Positions 53,633 through 61,989 of a stretch of 64,000 nt of DNA are shown piece after piece. A model generated the notes under the pieces. The model was not told the origin of the DNA. It saw nothing but the letters and a program-made list of their open reading frames with translations, and did no database searches. Where the stretch lies: contig NZ_QKYK01000006.1 of assembly GCF_003426815.1 (NCBI RefSeq), positions 186,001-250,000 on the forward strand. Reading direction: 5' to 3'. Origin of the DNA: Desertimonas flava (GTDB taxonomy: Bacteria > Actinomycetota > Acidimicrobiia > Acidimicrobiales > Ilumatobacteraceae). The first letter of the stretch is position 1. Every line of letters begins with the position of its first letter. The position numbers were made by a program, and so were the translations under genes.

Positions 53633-54088
53633 TCAGAGGAAACTCTCGACCTCGGCGTAGAAGTCGCCGGGGTTCACCTTCACCGAGTCGGTGCCGGTGC
53701 CGCCGTAGAAGGCGTCGTAGCCGGAGCTGCCGTACATCGTGTCGTTGCCGGCGCCACCGGCGGCCCAGACCTCCCGGTCGTTGGGGTTGAGGAGGGTGTC
53801 GTGACCGTCCTGCAGGTAGACGTAGACCCACCCGCCGCCGAAGCCGGCGCGGATCGTGTCGTTGCCGCCGCCGGCGTAGACCGTGATGTTCGCGAACTGG
53901 CCGATCTTGATGGTGTCGGCGCAGTCGGTGCCGTAGAGCGTCTGGCCGTTCTGGCTGGCCTCGATGGTCTTGCCGACGCAACCGAGGCGGTCACCTGCAT
54001 TGGCGATGCCGGGGAGCACGGCCGAGGCCGATCCGGCGGCGAGGGCTCCGAGGAGAGCGAGACGGACGATGGGGCGCTTGGTGTTCAT
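53633..54088 (-). CDS. Secreted RTX/hemolysin-type calcium-binding-like protein
   Basis: A 151-residue protein. Residues 1-30 (MNTKRPIVRLALLGALAAGSASAVLPGIANAGD) form a signal peptide. The mature part has degenerate GGxGxDx-like repeats (AGGGNDTIRAG, GHDTLLNPNDR, GGAGNDTMYGSSGYDAFYGGTGTDSV), which would form a small beta-roll binding calcium. ATG 54088 has GGAGAAG upstream. It is not related to the pathway genes by content and looks like a separate transcription unit. Confidence 0.75.
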   Translation of the reverse strand: MNTKRPIVRLALLGALAAGSASAVLPGIANAGDRLGCVGKTIEASQNGQTLYGTDCADTIKIGQFANITVYAGGGNDTIRAGFGGGWVYVYLQDGHDTLLNPNDREVWAAGGAGNDTMYGSSGYDAFYGGTGTDSVKVNPGDFYAEVESFL

Positions 54089-54174
54089 GACGGGGGCTTC
54101 TCCGGTGATCGTTCGCAGCGGCGCTGCGTGGTTGTTGTTGACCACCTCATCGTGAAGGAATCCGTCTCGGGGGT

Positions 54175-54253
54175 CGTCAGGGACCCCACCCTGAGATTTC
54201 GCCGACCCCGACCCCGACCCTGACCCCGAGACGACCCCGACCCCGTGACGACC
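54175..54253. repeat. GACCCC-type short direct repeats
   Basis: A run of GACCCC/GACCCT units (for example CCGACCCCGACCCTGACCCC) lies between the RTX-like gene and the enoyl-CoA hydratase end. No coding frame is convincing. Confidence 0.55.
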
Positions 54254-54285
54254 CTGGTGCCAGGCCGGTTCCGGGCGGCACCAGG
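54253..54285. terminator. Hairpin, GTGCC-core variant with long loop
   Basis: CCTGGTGCC pairs with GGCACCAGG across a 15-base loop; the left arm continues as TGGTGCCAGGCC, resembling the family core. It lies just beyond the 3' end of the enoyl-CoA hydratase gene. Confidence 0.45.
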
Positions 54286-54286
54286 A

Positions 54287-55144
54287 TCAGCCAGACGTCG
54301 CCGGCCGGCGCCCCGAACCGGGGTCGACCGGCACGCCGAAGCGGATGCGATTGTGAGCGTGGGCCAGGTGCTGCAGCGAGAACGCCGAACGCAGGGCCGT
54401 CCACTGCCCCTGCGCCTCGAGCGTTTGGTTGACACTCTCCTTGGCCAACTTGAGGGCGAAGCTGGGGCGGGTGGCGATGCGTCGAGCGAGGCGCAGCGTC
54501 TCCTCCCGCAGCTGATCGGCCGGCACCACCCGGTTGACCATGCCGAGCTGCAGCGCGTCCTGGGCACTGACGTAGTCGCCGGTGAACAGCAGCTCCTTGG
54601 CCTTGCGCGCCCCGAACTCCCAGGGGTGGGCGAAGTACTCCACGCCGTTGACCCCCATGCCGACGACCGGATCGGAGAAGGACGCGTCGTCGGCGGCGAG
54701 GATCACGTCGGCGATCCACAGCAACATCAGGCCGCCGGCGATCGTCTTGCCCTGGGCGGCGGCGATGACCGGCTTGGGGATGTTGCGCCACCGCCAGCAC
54801 ATCTGGAAGTAGACCTCCTCCTCGAAGGCCATCTGCCCCTCCTGCCCCTCGCGGGAGAAGCCGCCGTGCGTCGAGACGAGGTCGAACTGCCGATGGCTCT
54901 CGCGATCGCGCATGTCGTGGCCGCTGCAGAAGTGGGGCCCGCCGGCCCGCAGCACGATCACCTTGACGTCGGTGCGGCGGGCGGCATCGTCGAACGCCGC
55001 GTTGAGCTCGTACGTCATCCGCTTGTTCTGGGCGTTGCGTGCCTCGGGGCGGTCGAGTGTGATGACCGCCACCCCCTCGTCGCCTGGCTCGAGCACCTCG
55101 TAGTGCAACGTGGTCGGCTCGCCCGGCTTCGAAGGGTCGCTCAC
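54287..55144 (-). CDS. Enoyl-CoA hydratase/isomerase (1)
   Basis: A 285-residue crotonase-fold protein: EARNAQNKRMTYEL, oxyanion-hole segments HFCSGHDMRD and KTIAGGLMLLWIADVILAADDASFSDP. The residues at the catalytic Glu positions are not the classical pair, so it may hydrate, isomerise or hydrolyse. GTG 55144 is preceded at 7 bases by TATCAT, a -10 box, indicating a leaderless transcript from the shared operator. Confidence 0.82.
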   Translation of the reverse strand: MSDPSKPGEPTTLHYEVLEPGDEGVAVITLDRPEARNAQNKRMTYELNAAFDDAARRTDVKVIVLRAGGPHFCSGHDMRDRESHRQFDLVSTHGGFSREGQEGQMAFEEEVYFQMCWRWRNIPKPVIAAAQGKTIAGGLMLLWIADVILAADDASFSDPVVGMGVNGVEYFAHPWEFGARKAKELLFTGDYVSAQDALQLGMVNRVVPADQLREETLRLARRIATRPSFALKLAKESVNQTLEAQGQWTALRSAFSLQHLAHAHNRIRFGVPVDPGSGRRPATSG

Positions 55145-55156
55145 GCCGGATATGAT

Positions 55157-55176
55157 AATTGATCAGTCAGTTAGTT
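55157..55176. promoter_or_regulatory. Shared operator, divergent promoter of hydratase and Rieske E operon
   Basis: AATTGATCAGTCAGTTAGTT is an inverted copy of the cluster operator. It lies between the enoyl-CoA hydratase (minus) and the small protein plus Rieske E (plus). On the minus side a TATCAT box follows immediately. Confidence 0.6.
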
Positions 55177-55226
55177 ATTCGGTCGAGAGGGCGTACAGCG
55201 CTCCGCCGACGTGTGAGGGAGGTTCG

Positions 55227-55484
55227 GTGCGCACGATCAAGCATCCGCTGTCGGGGGCCGTGTACGACCTGACCGAAGACGGCACGATCCGCGTCGTGAC
55301 CCGCGACGGGCGAACCGGGCTGTTCGACCGCAACGGTGTCTGGTTGTCGGGTGAGGCCCGCCACGCCGACCCCCACCTCTGCGTCTGGATCGGGGGCAAG
55401 GAGCTCCCCAATCGCTTCCAGCAAGCCGCCAGCGCGCTCAAGGGCGAGACCGCGGAACACACCCTCCAGGAGCTGCCGCAATGA
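55227..55484 (+). CDS. Small Rieske-linked protein (copy 2)
   Basis: An 85-residue protein starting at GTG 55227 after GAGGGAGG, overlapping the Rieske E start by 4 bases (ATGA). It shares HP, GxIRV, RxGxF, GxWLSG, DPxLCxWxGG and Asn with the copy at 35.4 kb but has a longer, Gln/Glu-rich C-terminus. Here it precedes the oxygenase; in the other case it follows. No known family is recognised. Confidence 0.75.
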   Translation: MRTIKHPLSGAVYDLTEDGTIRVVTRDGRTGLFDRNGVWLSGEARHADPHLCVWIGGKELPNRFQQAASALKGETAEHTLQELPQ

Positions 55485-56857
55485 GCATCGACATCCGACC
55501 CGCCGACAACGCCCCGGGCTCGGCCCGTTCACCGGGTGCCAGCTATCAGGATCTGCTCGACAGCGACAGCCGCCCGGAGAACGTCCCTGCCGTCCTGCGG
55601 TGGCAGAGCAACGAACACCTCGGGAGCGCCGACATCCCCCGGCGCCGTTACGTCGATCGCGACTTCCACCAGCTGGAGAAGGAGCGGTTGTGGTCGAAGG
55701 TCTGGCAGATGGCCTGCCGCGAGGAGGACATCCCGGACGTCGGAGACACCCTCGTGTACGACATCTGTGACCTGTCGTTCCTCATCGTCCGATCGGCTCC
55801 CGACGAGATCAAGGCGTTCTACAACGCCTGCCTCCACCGGGGTCGTCAGCTCAAGGAGACCGACGGAAACAACTTCGAGCTGCGCTGCGCATTCCACGGC
55901 TACTGCTGGAACCTCGACGGTTCGCTGAAGCAGATCCCGTGCGAGTGGGACTTCCCGCACGTCGACGCCGACGAGTGGACGCTGCCCCAGGCCCGCGTCG
56001 GCACGTGGGGCGGGTTCGTGTTCATCAACCCCGACCCAGCGGCCGAGCCGTTCGAGTCGTTCCTCGGCGACTTCCCCGAGCACTGGACGAAGTGGCCGCT
56101 CGAGCAGCGCTACAAGTCGGCCCACGTCGCCAAGATCTTCCCCACCAATTGGAAGGTCGTGCAGGAAGCCTTCATGGAGGCCTTCCACGTGGTCGCCACC
56201 CATCCGCAGCTGCTCGCCGGCATCGGCGACGCCAACAGCCAGTACGACTGGCACGGCAACTACTCACGGGCGATCACGCCGAACGGCACCCCGAGCCCGC
56301 ACCTCAGCTTCCAGCCGACGCAGCAGGAGATGTTCGACGCGATGAGCGATCGCCGGCTCGACGAGGATCCATTCGTGGTCATCGCCGACGGCGAGACGGC
56401 CCGTTCGACCGCCGGGGCCGGCGGCCGCTTCCGGATGGCGGAGGTCCTCGGGGCGAGGGCCGACGAGCTGTCCGACGCCGAGCTCTCCGACTCGATCTAC
56501 TACACGCTGTTCCCCAACCTGCACCCGTGGGGCGCCTACAACCGCATCACCTACCGGTTCCGACCCTACGGCGATCGCCACGACATGTCGATCATGGAGT
56601 GCATGTACCTCGACCCGTGGCCGGAGGGGACCGAGAAGCCGCCGGCCGCGCCGATCCACTGGCTCGGTGTCGACGACGACTGGACCGACGCACCCGAGCT
56701 CGGCATGCTCGCCCGGGTCTTCAACCAGGACTCGTTCAACCTGCCCAAGGTGCAACGCGGCCTCGCCTCACTGCGCAAGGACATCACCCTGGCCAACTAC
56801 CAGGAAACCAAGATCCGCCACTTCCACCACCTGCTCTCGCAGTACGTCGGCGAGTAG
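55481..56857 (+). CDS. Rieske non-heme iron oxygenase alpha subunit (E)
   Basis: A 458-residue oxygenase with Rieske ligands C117-x-H119 and C136-x2-H139 (CAFHG). Catalytic ligands are H236 and H241 (FHVVATH), bridging E233, and a probable Asp in VFNQDSFNL. It is the paralogue of Rieske D and shares its CLHRGRxLK and NLHPWGAYNRI-type blocks. Together with a small partner it forms a two-gene unit divergent from an enoyl-CoA hydratase. Confidence 0.87.
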   Translation: MSIDIRPADNAPGSARSPGASYQDLLDSDSRPENVPAVLRWQSNEHLGSADIPRRRYVDRDFHQLEKERLWSKVWQMACREEDIPDVGDTLVYDICDLSFLIVRSAPDEIKAFYNACLHRGRQLKETDGNNFELRCAFHGYCWNLDGSLKQIPCEWDFPHVDADEWTLPQARVGTWGGFVFINPDPAAEPFESFLGDFPEHWTKWPLEQRYKSAHVAKIFPTNWKVVQEAFMEAFHVVATHPQLLAGIGDANSQYDWHGNYSRAITPNGTPSPHLSFQPTQQEMFDAMSDRRLDEDPFVVIADGETARSTAGAGGRFRMAEVLGARADELSDAELSDSIYYTLFPNLHPWGAYNRITYRFRPYGDRHDMSIMECMYLDPWPEGTEKPPAAPIHWLGVDDDWTDAPELGMLARVFNQDSFNLPKVQRGLASLRKDITLANYQETKIRHFHHLLSQYVGE

Positions 56858-56870
56858 CGGCCGGACGGGA

Positions 56871-56905
56871 GCTTCCGAGATAGTGCCAGGCACTATCTCG
56901 GAAGC
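56871..56905. terminator. Perfect GTGCCAGGCAC-core hairpin between convergent genes
   Basis: GCTTCCGAGATAGTGCC and GGCACTATCTCGGAAGC are fully complementary around one A: 17-base arms. It occupies the whole gap between Rieske E and the molybdopterin oxidoreductase gene. Confidence 0.6.
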
Positions 56906-56907
56906 CG

Positions 56908-59133
56908 TCAGCGGTGTCGGGCAACGGGGCGGATGGCGACGGGAATGGCGCTCATCACGGGAAGTCCGGTGATCGGGTCGTAGGCGCTGGCGTTGTCGGA
57001 CAGGCGGCCGGTGGTGTCGCCGAGCACGCACGGCTCGGGCGGCGGGCCGGCCGCGCCGGGCAGGTCGCCCCACGCGTGGGCCATCGACACCGCGCCCGGT
57101 CGCATGTCGGGAGCCGCCCGCACGACGGTGCGCACGGTCGCCCGCGGCGACACGACGTCGACGAGATCGCCGTCGGCCACCCCCCACTTCTCGAGGTCGC
57201 TGGGATGCGCGTGGGCGAACGACGTGCCCTCGCGCGCCCGCAGTCGCTCGATCTCGCGGCCACTCGAGTTGAACACGCCCTTCAGGCGCCGTGACGTGAG
57301 GCGGGCGGTGTGCACCTCGGGGTCGTAGCCCTCCAGACCGCCGTACGGGTCGGCATCGCGGCGAACCGCCGCCAACTCGTCGGCCAGCCCGTCGGGAACG
57401 ACCCGGAACCTGTCGCGGGCGTCCTCGTCCGGCGGCAGCACGGTCAGGGTCAGCTCCTCACGGAGCGACCCGCCCCGACCGGAACGCAGCTCGTCCCACG
57501 GCACCCGGCTCGCCGGGTAGCAGCGTTCGAGCACCTCGTCGGCCGACGGGCGCTCCTCCGGGCCGAGGTTCCCACCCGGCAGCTCGAGGGTGAGACCGAG
57601 CCGCCGGGCCAACTCGACGTAGAGCCCCGCTTCGTCCACCATGCCCGAGGGTGGCGTGAGCACCGATGGCGTGTACATCACGTAGGGGTCCTCGAACCAG
57701 CGGTCGACGTTGGTCGGCACGTCGGGACGTTCCAGCGACAGGAGCGACGGCACCACGTAGTCGGCGAGACGGGCGGTGGCCGACACCCGGATGTCGAGGG
57801 CGACATGGAGATCGAGGGACTCGAGCGCCTCGACCGTCCGGCCCTGATCGGGCCAGGCGAGGACCGGGTTTCCGCCGACGGTGAGCAGGGCCCGGACCCG
57901 ACCCGGACCGGGCTCGAGGATCTCGTCGGGAAGGGCCGCGGTGGGCGGCTGACCGAGGATGCTGTGCAGACCTCGCACGCGGGCGGCCGGACCGCTGGTG
58001 AGCAGCTCCGGTCGCGGTGCTCGCACCTGGGCCTTGACCGGCACGGCCGCGCCGGTGAGGCCGAGCACACCCGTCGGGCTCTGCACCTGCTCCCCTGCGC
58101 GGGGGAAGCGGCCGCAGACGACGTTGAACACGCCGAGCAGATGCTCGACGAGCGTTCCGTGGGGCGCCATGTTGGGACCGGTGCCGCACGTGGCCGACCC
58201 TCGACCGGCGCCGGCGAACAACCGAGCGGCGGCCACGACGTCGTCGGCCGGCACCCCGGTGCGTTCGGCGACGTGATCGATGTCGAAGGTGCTCACCGCA
58301 GCGTGCAGTTCGCCGAGCCCGTCGACCCACCGGTCGCAGAACTCGGCATCGATCAGCCCCTCGTCGAGGATCACCCGCAGCATCCCGGCCAGCAGCGTGG
58401 GGTCCTCGCCGGGTCGGACCTGGAGGTGGAGGTCGGCCATGGCGGCCGTCTCCGTGCGGCGGGGGTCGATGACGATGAGGCGCAACCCGCGGCGCTTGGC
58501 CGCGCGCAACGAGGCGAGGGGGTTGACGAACGTGGGACCGCCGGGCAGGCCGAGCATCGACACCACGACGTTGGTGCCGACCACGAGCGACACGTCGGCC
58601 GTCGACCACGGCTGCGGCCCCGCCGCCCACGTGCCGAGCCGCAACGGGGTCACGAGCTTCGCCGGCTGATCGATGGTGATCGACGTGTACATCGACGGCG
58701 AACCGATGGCGGCGTGGAAGGCCCGGGCCACCGGATGGGCCGCGGCGTTCTGGAACGTGGCCGTGCCGCAGTAGCTGGCGACGGCGCGACCGTCACCGTC
58801 GGCGAGGACGGCGGCGAGCCGCTCGGCGATCTCGTCGAGGGCGACGTCGGTGGGGATCTCGTCGAACCCACCGCCCGGCCGACGGCGCAGCGCGGTGCGC
58901 AGCCGCTCGGGATGGTGGTGCTGATCACCGAGGTGGCGGCCCTTGATGCACGTGTAACCGCCGAAGAGCGGATCGGCCAGATCGCCTCGAACCGCACCGA
59001 CCCGTTCGGCGCCGTCGAGCACCTCGACCTCCACCTCGATCGGGCACGCCGCGTGGCAGAAGCGACAGAAGCTGCGGGCCGTGGTGCTGCTGGTGGTGGT
59101 GGTGGTGGCGGCGGTGTCAGACGTGGTGGTCAT
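56908..59133 (-). CDS. Molybdopterin-dependent oxidoreductase (DMSO reductase family)
   Basis: A 741-residue protein with an N-terminal [4Fe-4S]-binding set (C23, C26, C30, C62), the molybdopterin-dinucleotide domains (DVSLVVGTNVVVSMLGLPGGPTF, LIVIDPRRTETA, LTVGGNPVLAWPD) and a C-terminal barrel (DLEKWGVADGDLVDVVSPRATVRTVV). A Thr-rich leader but no clear twin-arginine signal suggests a cytoplasmic location. The substrate is unknown. It lies 4 bases after the TetR stop. Confidence 0.85.
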   Translation of the reverse strand: MTTTSDTAATTTTTSSTTARSFCRFCHAACPIEVEVEVLDGAERVGAVRGDLADPLFGGYTCIKGRHLGDQHHHPERLRTALRRRPGGGFDEIPTDVALDEIAERLAAVLADGDGRAVASYCGTATFQNAAAHPVARAFHAAIGSPSMYTSITIDQPAKLVTPLRLGTWAAGPQPWSTADVSLVVGTNVVVSMLGLPGGPTFVNPLASLRAAKRRGLRLIVIDPRRTETAAMADLHLQVRPGEDPTLLAGMLRVILDEGLIDAEFCDRWVDGLGELHAAVSTFDIDHVAERTGVPADDVVAAARLFAGAGRGSATCGTGPNMAPHGTLVEHLLGVFNVVCGRFPRAGEQVQSPTGVLGLTGAAVPVKAQVRAPRPELLTSGPAARVRGLHSILGQPPTAALPDEILEPGPGRVRALLTVGGNPVLAWPDQGRTVEALESLDLHVALDIRVSATARLADYVVPSLLSLERPDVPTNVDRWFEDPYVMYTPSVLTPPSGMVDEAGLYVELARRLGLTLELPGGNLGPEERPSADEVLERCYPASRVPWDELRSGRGGSLREELTLTVLPPDEDARDRFRVVPDGLADELAAVRRDADPYGGLEGYDPEVHTARLTSRRLKGVFNSSGREIERLRAREGTSFAHAHPSDLEKWGVADGDLVDVVSPRATVRTVVRAAPDMRPGAVSMAHAWGDLPGAAGPPPEPCVLGDTTGRLSDNASAYDPITGLPVMSAIPVAIRPVARHR

Positions 59134-59137
59134 CGCG

Positions 59138-59794
59138 TCAGCCCTCGCCCACGAGCGCAGTGGTGCCGACCAGGGCGTCGATCTGGCTGGCCACGAGTCG
59201 CCGGAACGCCGGATCGGCGAGCACCTCCGGTCGCAGCGAACCGCTGACGCACAACCCGCTCGCCGTGCTCAAGAACAGCTGGGCGACGACGGTGGGCGAC
59301 CGATCGGCCGCCACGAGGCCGCGAGCCTGCCACCGCTCGACCAGCTCGGCGATCCGACGGGCGTAGCTGCGGGCGTAGTCGAGCAGCAACGTGCGCACCT
59401 CGGGATCGCGGGCGCCCGCCTGATTGATCTCGATGATCAACGAGCGCAGCTGTGATCGACCGGGCTCGAGGAGCCAGTCGATCCAGGCGCGCAACGCGTG
59501 CGGATCGGCGTCGGGCTCGATGCGACGGAGGGGATCGACGGCGTCGAGGGTGGAGGCCACGACGTCGAGGAGGAGCTCCGGTTTGCCACGGAAGTGGCGG
59601 TAGACGGCGCCGGTGGTGACCCCGGCCGCACTGGCGATGTCGACCAGGCTGGCCCCGTCGAACCCCCGACCGGCGAACGTCTCGGCGGCGGCGGCGAGGA
59701 TCAGCTGCTTCGTCGTCGGAGCGCCGTCGGGCCGAGCATCCTTGCGCGGGCGGCCGCGCCGTCTCGGCGGCGACGACGCGACCGCCCCGCTCAT
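59138..59794 (-). CDS. TetR-family regulator (4)
   Basis: A 218-residue repressor closely similar to the regulator at 51.5 kb: RRRGRPRKDAR leader and SLVDIASAAGVTTGAVYRHFRGKPELLLDVV helix-turn-helix. ATG 59794 overlaps the CMD gene end by one base. It lies between the CMD-family genes and the oxidoreductase and probably regulates this operon. The long frame upstream is not a real extension. Confidence 0.82.
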   Translation of the reverse strand: MSGAVASSPPRRRGRPRKDARPDGAPTTKQLILAAAAETFAGRGFDGASLVDIASAAGVTTGAVYRHFRGKPELLLDVVASTLDAVDPLRRIEPDADPHALRAWIDWLLEPGRSQLRSLIIEINQAGARDPEVRTLLLDYARSYARRIAELVERWQARGLVAADRSPTVVAQLFLSTASGLCVSGSLRPEVLADPAFRRLVASQIDALVGTTALVGEG

Positions 59795-60318
59795 CAGCGC
59801 CCCACGAGCGCCGGGGTCGGGAGCACCGTGCGGTCCATCTCCTCGGGCTCGACGCCGAGCGAGACGAGCACCTTGGACATGCCGAGGAAGAGCGCCAGCG
59901 CCATCGTCAGCTCGACGATCTCGGCAGGCGAGAAGCGAGCCCGCATGTCGGCGAGCAGGGCGTCGTCGGGGCGCCCGGCGTCGACGAGGAATCGATCGGT
60001 GAATCGCAGCACCAGCTTCTGGTCGGCTGACAGTGTCGAGGACTCGTAGCCGTCGGCGATCTGCTCGACCTGTGATTCGTCGAGCCCGTCGGCGAGTGCC
60101 CCGTCGAAGCGGACGTTCTTGCAGAAGCCGCAGTCGGTGACGCGGGCGTTGCGCATGCGGGCCGTCTCCTTGAGCGACTGCGGCACGATGCCCTCGGTCC
60201 ACATCGTGGCGTAGAGCCGGTGGAAGGCCTCGGCCAGCTCCGGCCGGTGGGCCAGCAGCGTGCGGAGGTTGGCCGGCGCCCCGACGACGGCGGATGGCAC
60301 TCGAGGAATGGTGGACAC
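59794..60318 (-). CDS. Carboxymuconolactone decarboxylase/AhpD-like protein (1)
   Basis: A 174-residue helical protein with the CGFCKN motif (C63, C66) of the CMD/AhpD family, seen in peroxidase-like enzymes. GTG 60318 is the start. It follows another CMD-family gene in the same operon; the pair may act as peroxidases or decarboxylases. Confidence 0.82.
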   Translation of the reverse strand: MSTIPRVPSAVVGAPANLRTLLAHRPELAEAFHRLYATMWTEGIVPQSLKETARMRNARVTDCGFCKNVRFDGALADGLDESQVEQIADGYESSTLSADQKLVLRFTDRFLVDAGRPDDALLADMRARFSPAEIVELTMALALFLGMSKVLVSLGVEPEEMDRTVLPTPALVGR

Positions 60319-60342
60319 GTAGCGGCTCCCGTGGTCGATGGT

Positions 60343-60837
60343 TCAGGCGATGTCGTGCTCGGCGTCGTCGACCGCCAGCGCGAGGCGAAGACGACCGAAC
60401 CCGTCGAACTGGCCGAGGGCGACGGTGAAGGCGACGAACTCGGCGTCGGACATGCCCTCGCGAACCCGATCGGCCTGGGCGTCCGTGATGCCGTGCACGT
60501 CGATGACGTACTGCTCGGCGTAGGCGATGCAGCGCCGCTGGTGATCGGTGAAGCAGTCGGCCGACGGGTACCGCGGCAACGCCTCGACCATCTCTTCGGT
60601 CAGCCCGGCGGCCACCGCCGCCGGCGTGCGGCGGGCGGCGTCGCCGCGGTCGCCATGGAGCGCAGCGATGCGGAGGCGGCACAGCTCGAGCACCACGGGA
60701 TCGCTGCCGACCCACGCCTCGGCGAGGAACGGCTGCAGCAGGTCGTCCAGGCCGGGCCGCAGCCGCGTCACCCGCTGCAACGACCCGAACGACGATTCCG
60801 ACGCGCCCGCCTCGGCGACGGCCCCCAGCCAGCTCAT
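60343..60837 (-). CDS. Carboxymuconolactone decarboxylase-like protein (2)
   Basis: A 164-residue helical protein of the CMD superfamily without the CxxC pair; VVLELCRLRIAALHGD carries one Cys and a His. ATG 60837 is used because it lies 6 bases after TACGGT, itself 17 bases after TTGACT. The longer frame to 60885 would include that promoter. Confidence 0.78.
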   Translation of the reverse strand: MSWLGAVAEAGASESSFGSLQRVTRLRPGLDDLLQPFLAEAWVGSDPVVLELCRLRIAALHGDRGDAARRTPAAVAAGLTEEMVEALPRYPSADCFTDHQRRCIAYAEQYVIDVHGITDAQADRVREGMSDAEFVAFTVALGQFDGFGRLRLALAVDDAEHDIA

Positions 60838-60841
60838 GCCG

Positions 60842-60870
60842 CGACCGTAGGAACCGAGCACACAAAAGTC
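60842..60870 (-). promoter_or_regulatory. Leaderless promoter of the molybdopterin-oxidoreductase operon
   Basis: On the minus strand, TTGACT, a 17-base spacer, TACGGT and 6 bases precede ATG 60837. This is a textbook sigma-70-type arrangement that would start transcription at the ATG. Next to it, TGACTATTGAC-type inverted halves may bind a regulator, perhaps the TetR in this operon. Confidence 0.6.
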
Positions 60871-60974
60871 AATAGTCATTATCATTTGCCCGGTATGTCG
60901 TTGTCATGAACCTCGTCGTGACCCGGGTCGGGGCACGATCGACTCGGCCGTGCGCAACTCGGGTAGAAGTCGGT

Positions 60975-61952
60975 ATGCCCTACGTAGAGAGCGGCGAGTT
61001 CAATCGGGATACCGCGTACATCACCGACCGGATCACCGTCGACGGTCGAGACGGCTGGCCGGTGGAGGTCGGCCGCTACCGGCTCGTGGTGAGCCGGGCC
61101 TGTCCCTGGGCCAATCGGGCGATCATCGTGCGCCGCCTCGTCGGCCTCGAAGACGCGCTGTCGATGGGTGTCTGCGGCCCGACGCACGACGAGCGTTCGT
61201 GGACGTTCGACCTCGACCCGGACGGCCGCGACCCGGTGCTCGGCATCGAACGTCTGCAGGAGGCGTACCTCAACCGCTTCCCGGACTATCCCAAGGGCAT
61301 CACCGTGCCCGCCATCGTCGAGATCGACTCCGTCCGGGTCGTGACGAACGACTTCGCACAGCTGACCCTCGACCTGTCGACGCAGTGGCGAGCCCTGCAC
61401 CGTGAGGGCGCTCCCGACCTCTACCCGGACGATCGGCGTGACGAGATCGACGACGTGATGGCGTGGATCTATCGGGACGTCAACAACGGTGTGTACCAGT
61501 GCGGCTTCGCCGGCTCGCAGGAGGCGTACGAGTCCTCGTACCACCGCCTCTTCGACGCTCTCGACCGGCTCAGTGAACGACTCGCGCGTCAGCGCTACCT
61601 CGTCGGCGACACGATCACCGAAGCCGACGTTCGGCTCTTCACCACGCTGGTCCGGTTCGATCCGGTGTACCACGGGCACTTCAAGTGCAACCGCGCCAAG
61701 CTCACCGAGATGCCGGTGCTGTGGGCCTACGCCCGCGACCTGTTCCAGACCCCCGGCTTCGGCGACACGATCGACTTCGACCAGATCAAGCAGCACTACT
61801 ACGAGGTCCACCGCGACATCAACCCCACGGGCATCGTCCCGCTCGGTCCCGATCTGGCCGGCTGGTCGACCGCCCATCACCGTGACCAGCTCGGTGGGCG
61901 GCCCTTCGGGGACGGGACGCCGCCGGAGGTGTCGCCCGACGGTGCCGTCTGA
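60975..61952 (+). CDS. Glutathionyl-hydroquinone reductase-like (GST-fold) protein
   Basis: A 325-residue GST-fold protein of the ECM4/YqjG group: active-site RACPWANR with C43, TVPAIVEIDS, VTNDFAQLTLDLST, and an all-helical C-terminal domain with ADVRLFTTLVRFDPVYHGHFKCN. It reduces thiol-conjugated hydroquinones. In actinobacteria the thiol is probably mycothiol instead of glutathione. This supports a quinone or aromatic step in the pathway. ATG 60975 fits the family N-terminus. Confidence 0.83.
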   Translation: MPYVESGEFNRDTAYITDRITVDGRDGWPVEVGRYRLVVSRACPWANRAIIVRRLVGLEDALSMGVCGPTHDERSWTFDLDPDGRDPVLGIERLQEAYLNRFPDYPKGITVPAIVEIDSVRVVTNDFAQLTLDLSTQWRALHREGAPDLYPDDRRDEIDDVMAWIYRDVNNGVYQCGFAGSQEAYESSYHRLFDALDRLSERLARQRYLVGDTITEADVRLFTTLVRFDPVYHGHFKCNRAKLTEMPVLWAYARDLFQTPGFGDTIDFDQIKQHYYEVHRDINPTGIVPLGPDLAGWSTAHHRDQLGGRPFGDGTPPEVSPDGAV

Positions 61953-61989
61953 CAGTTGGGTCGCGGCGACCGACGCGTAGCTTCCGGTC

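Noticed and set aside
54175-54253. GACCCC repeats as a replication origin or regulatory iterons
   Set aside because: No DnaA boxes, AT-rich stretch or replication gene nearby; it looks like low-complexity sequence.
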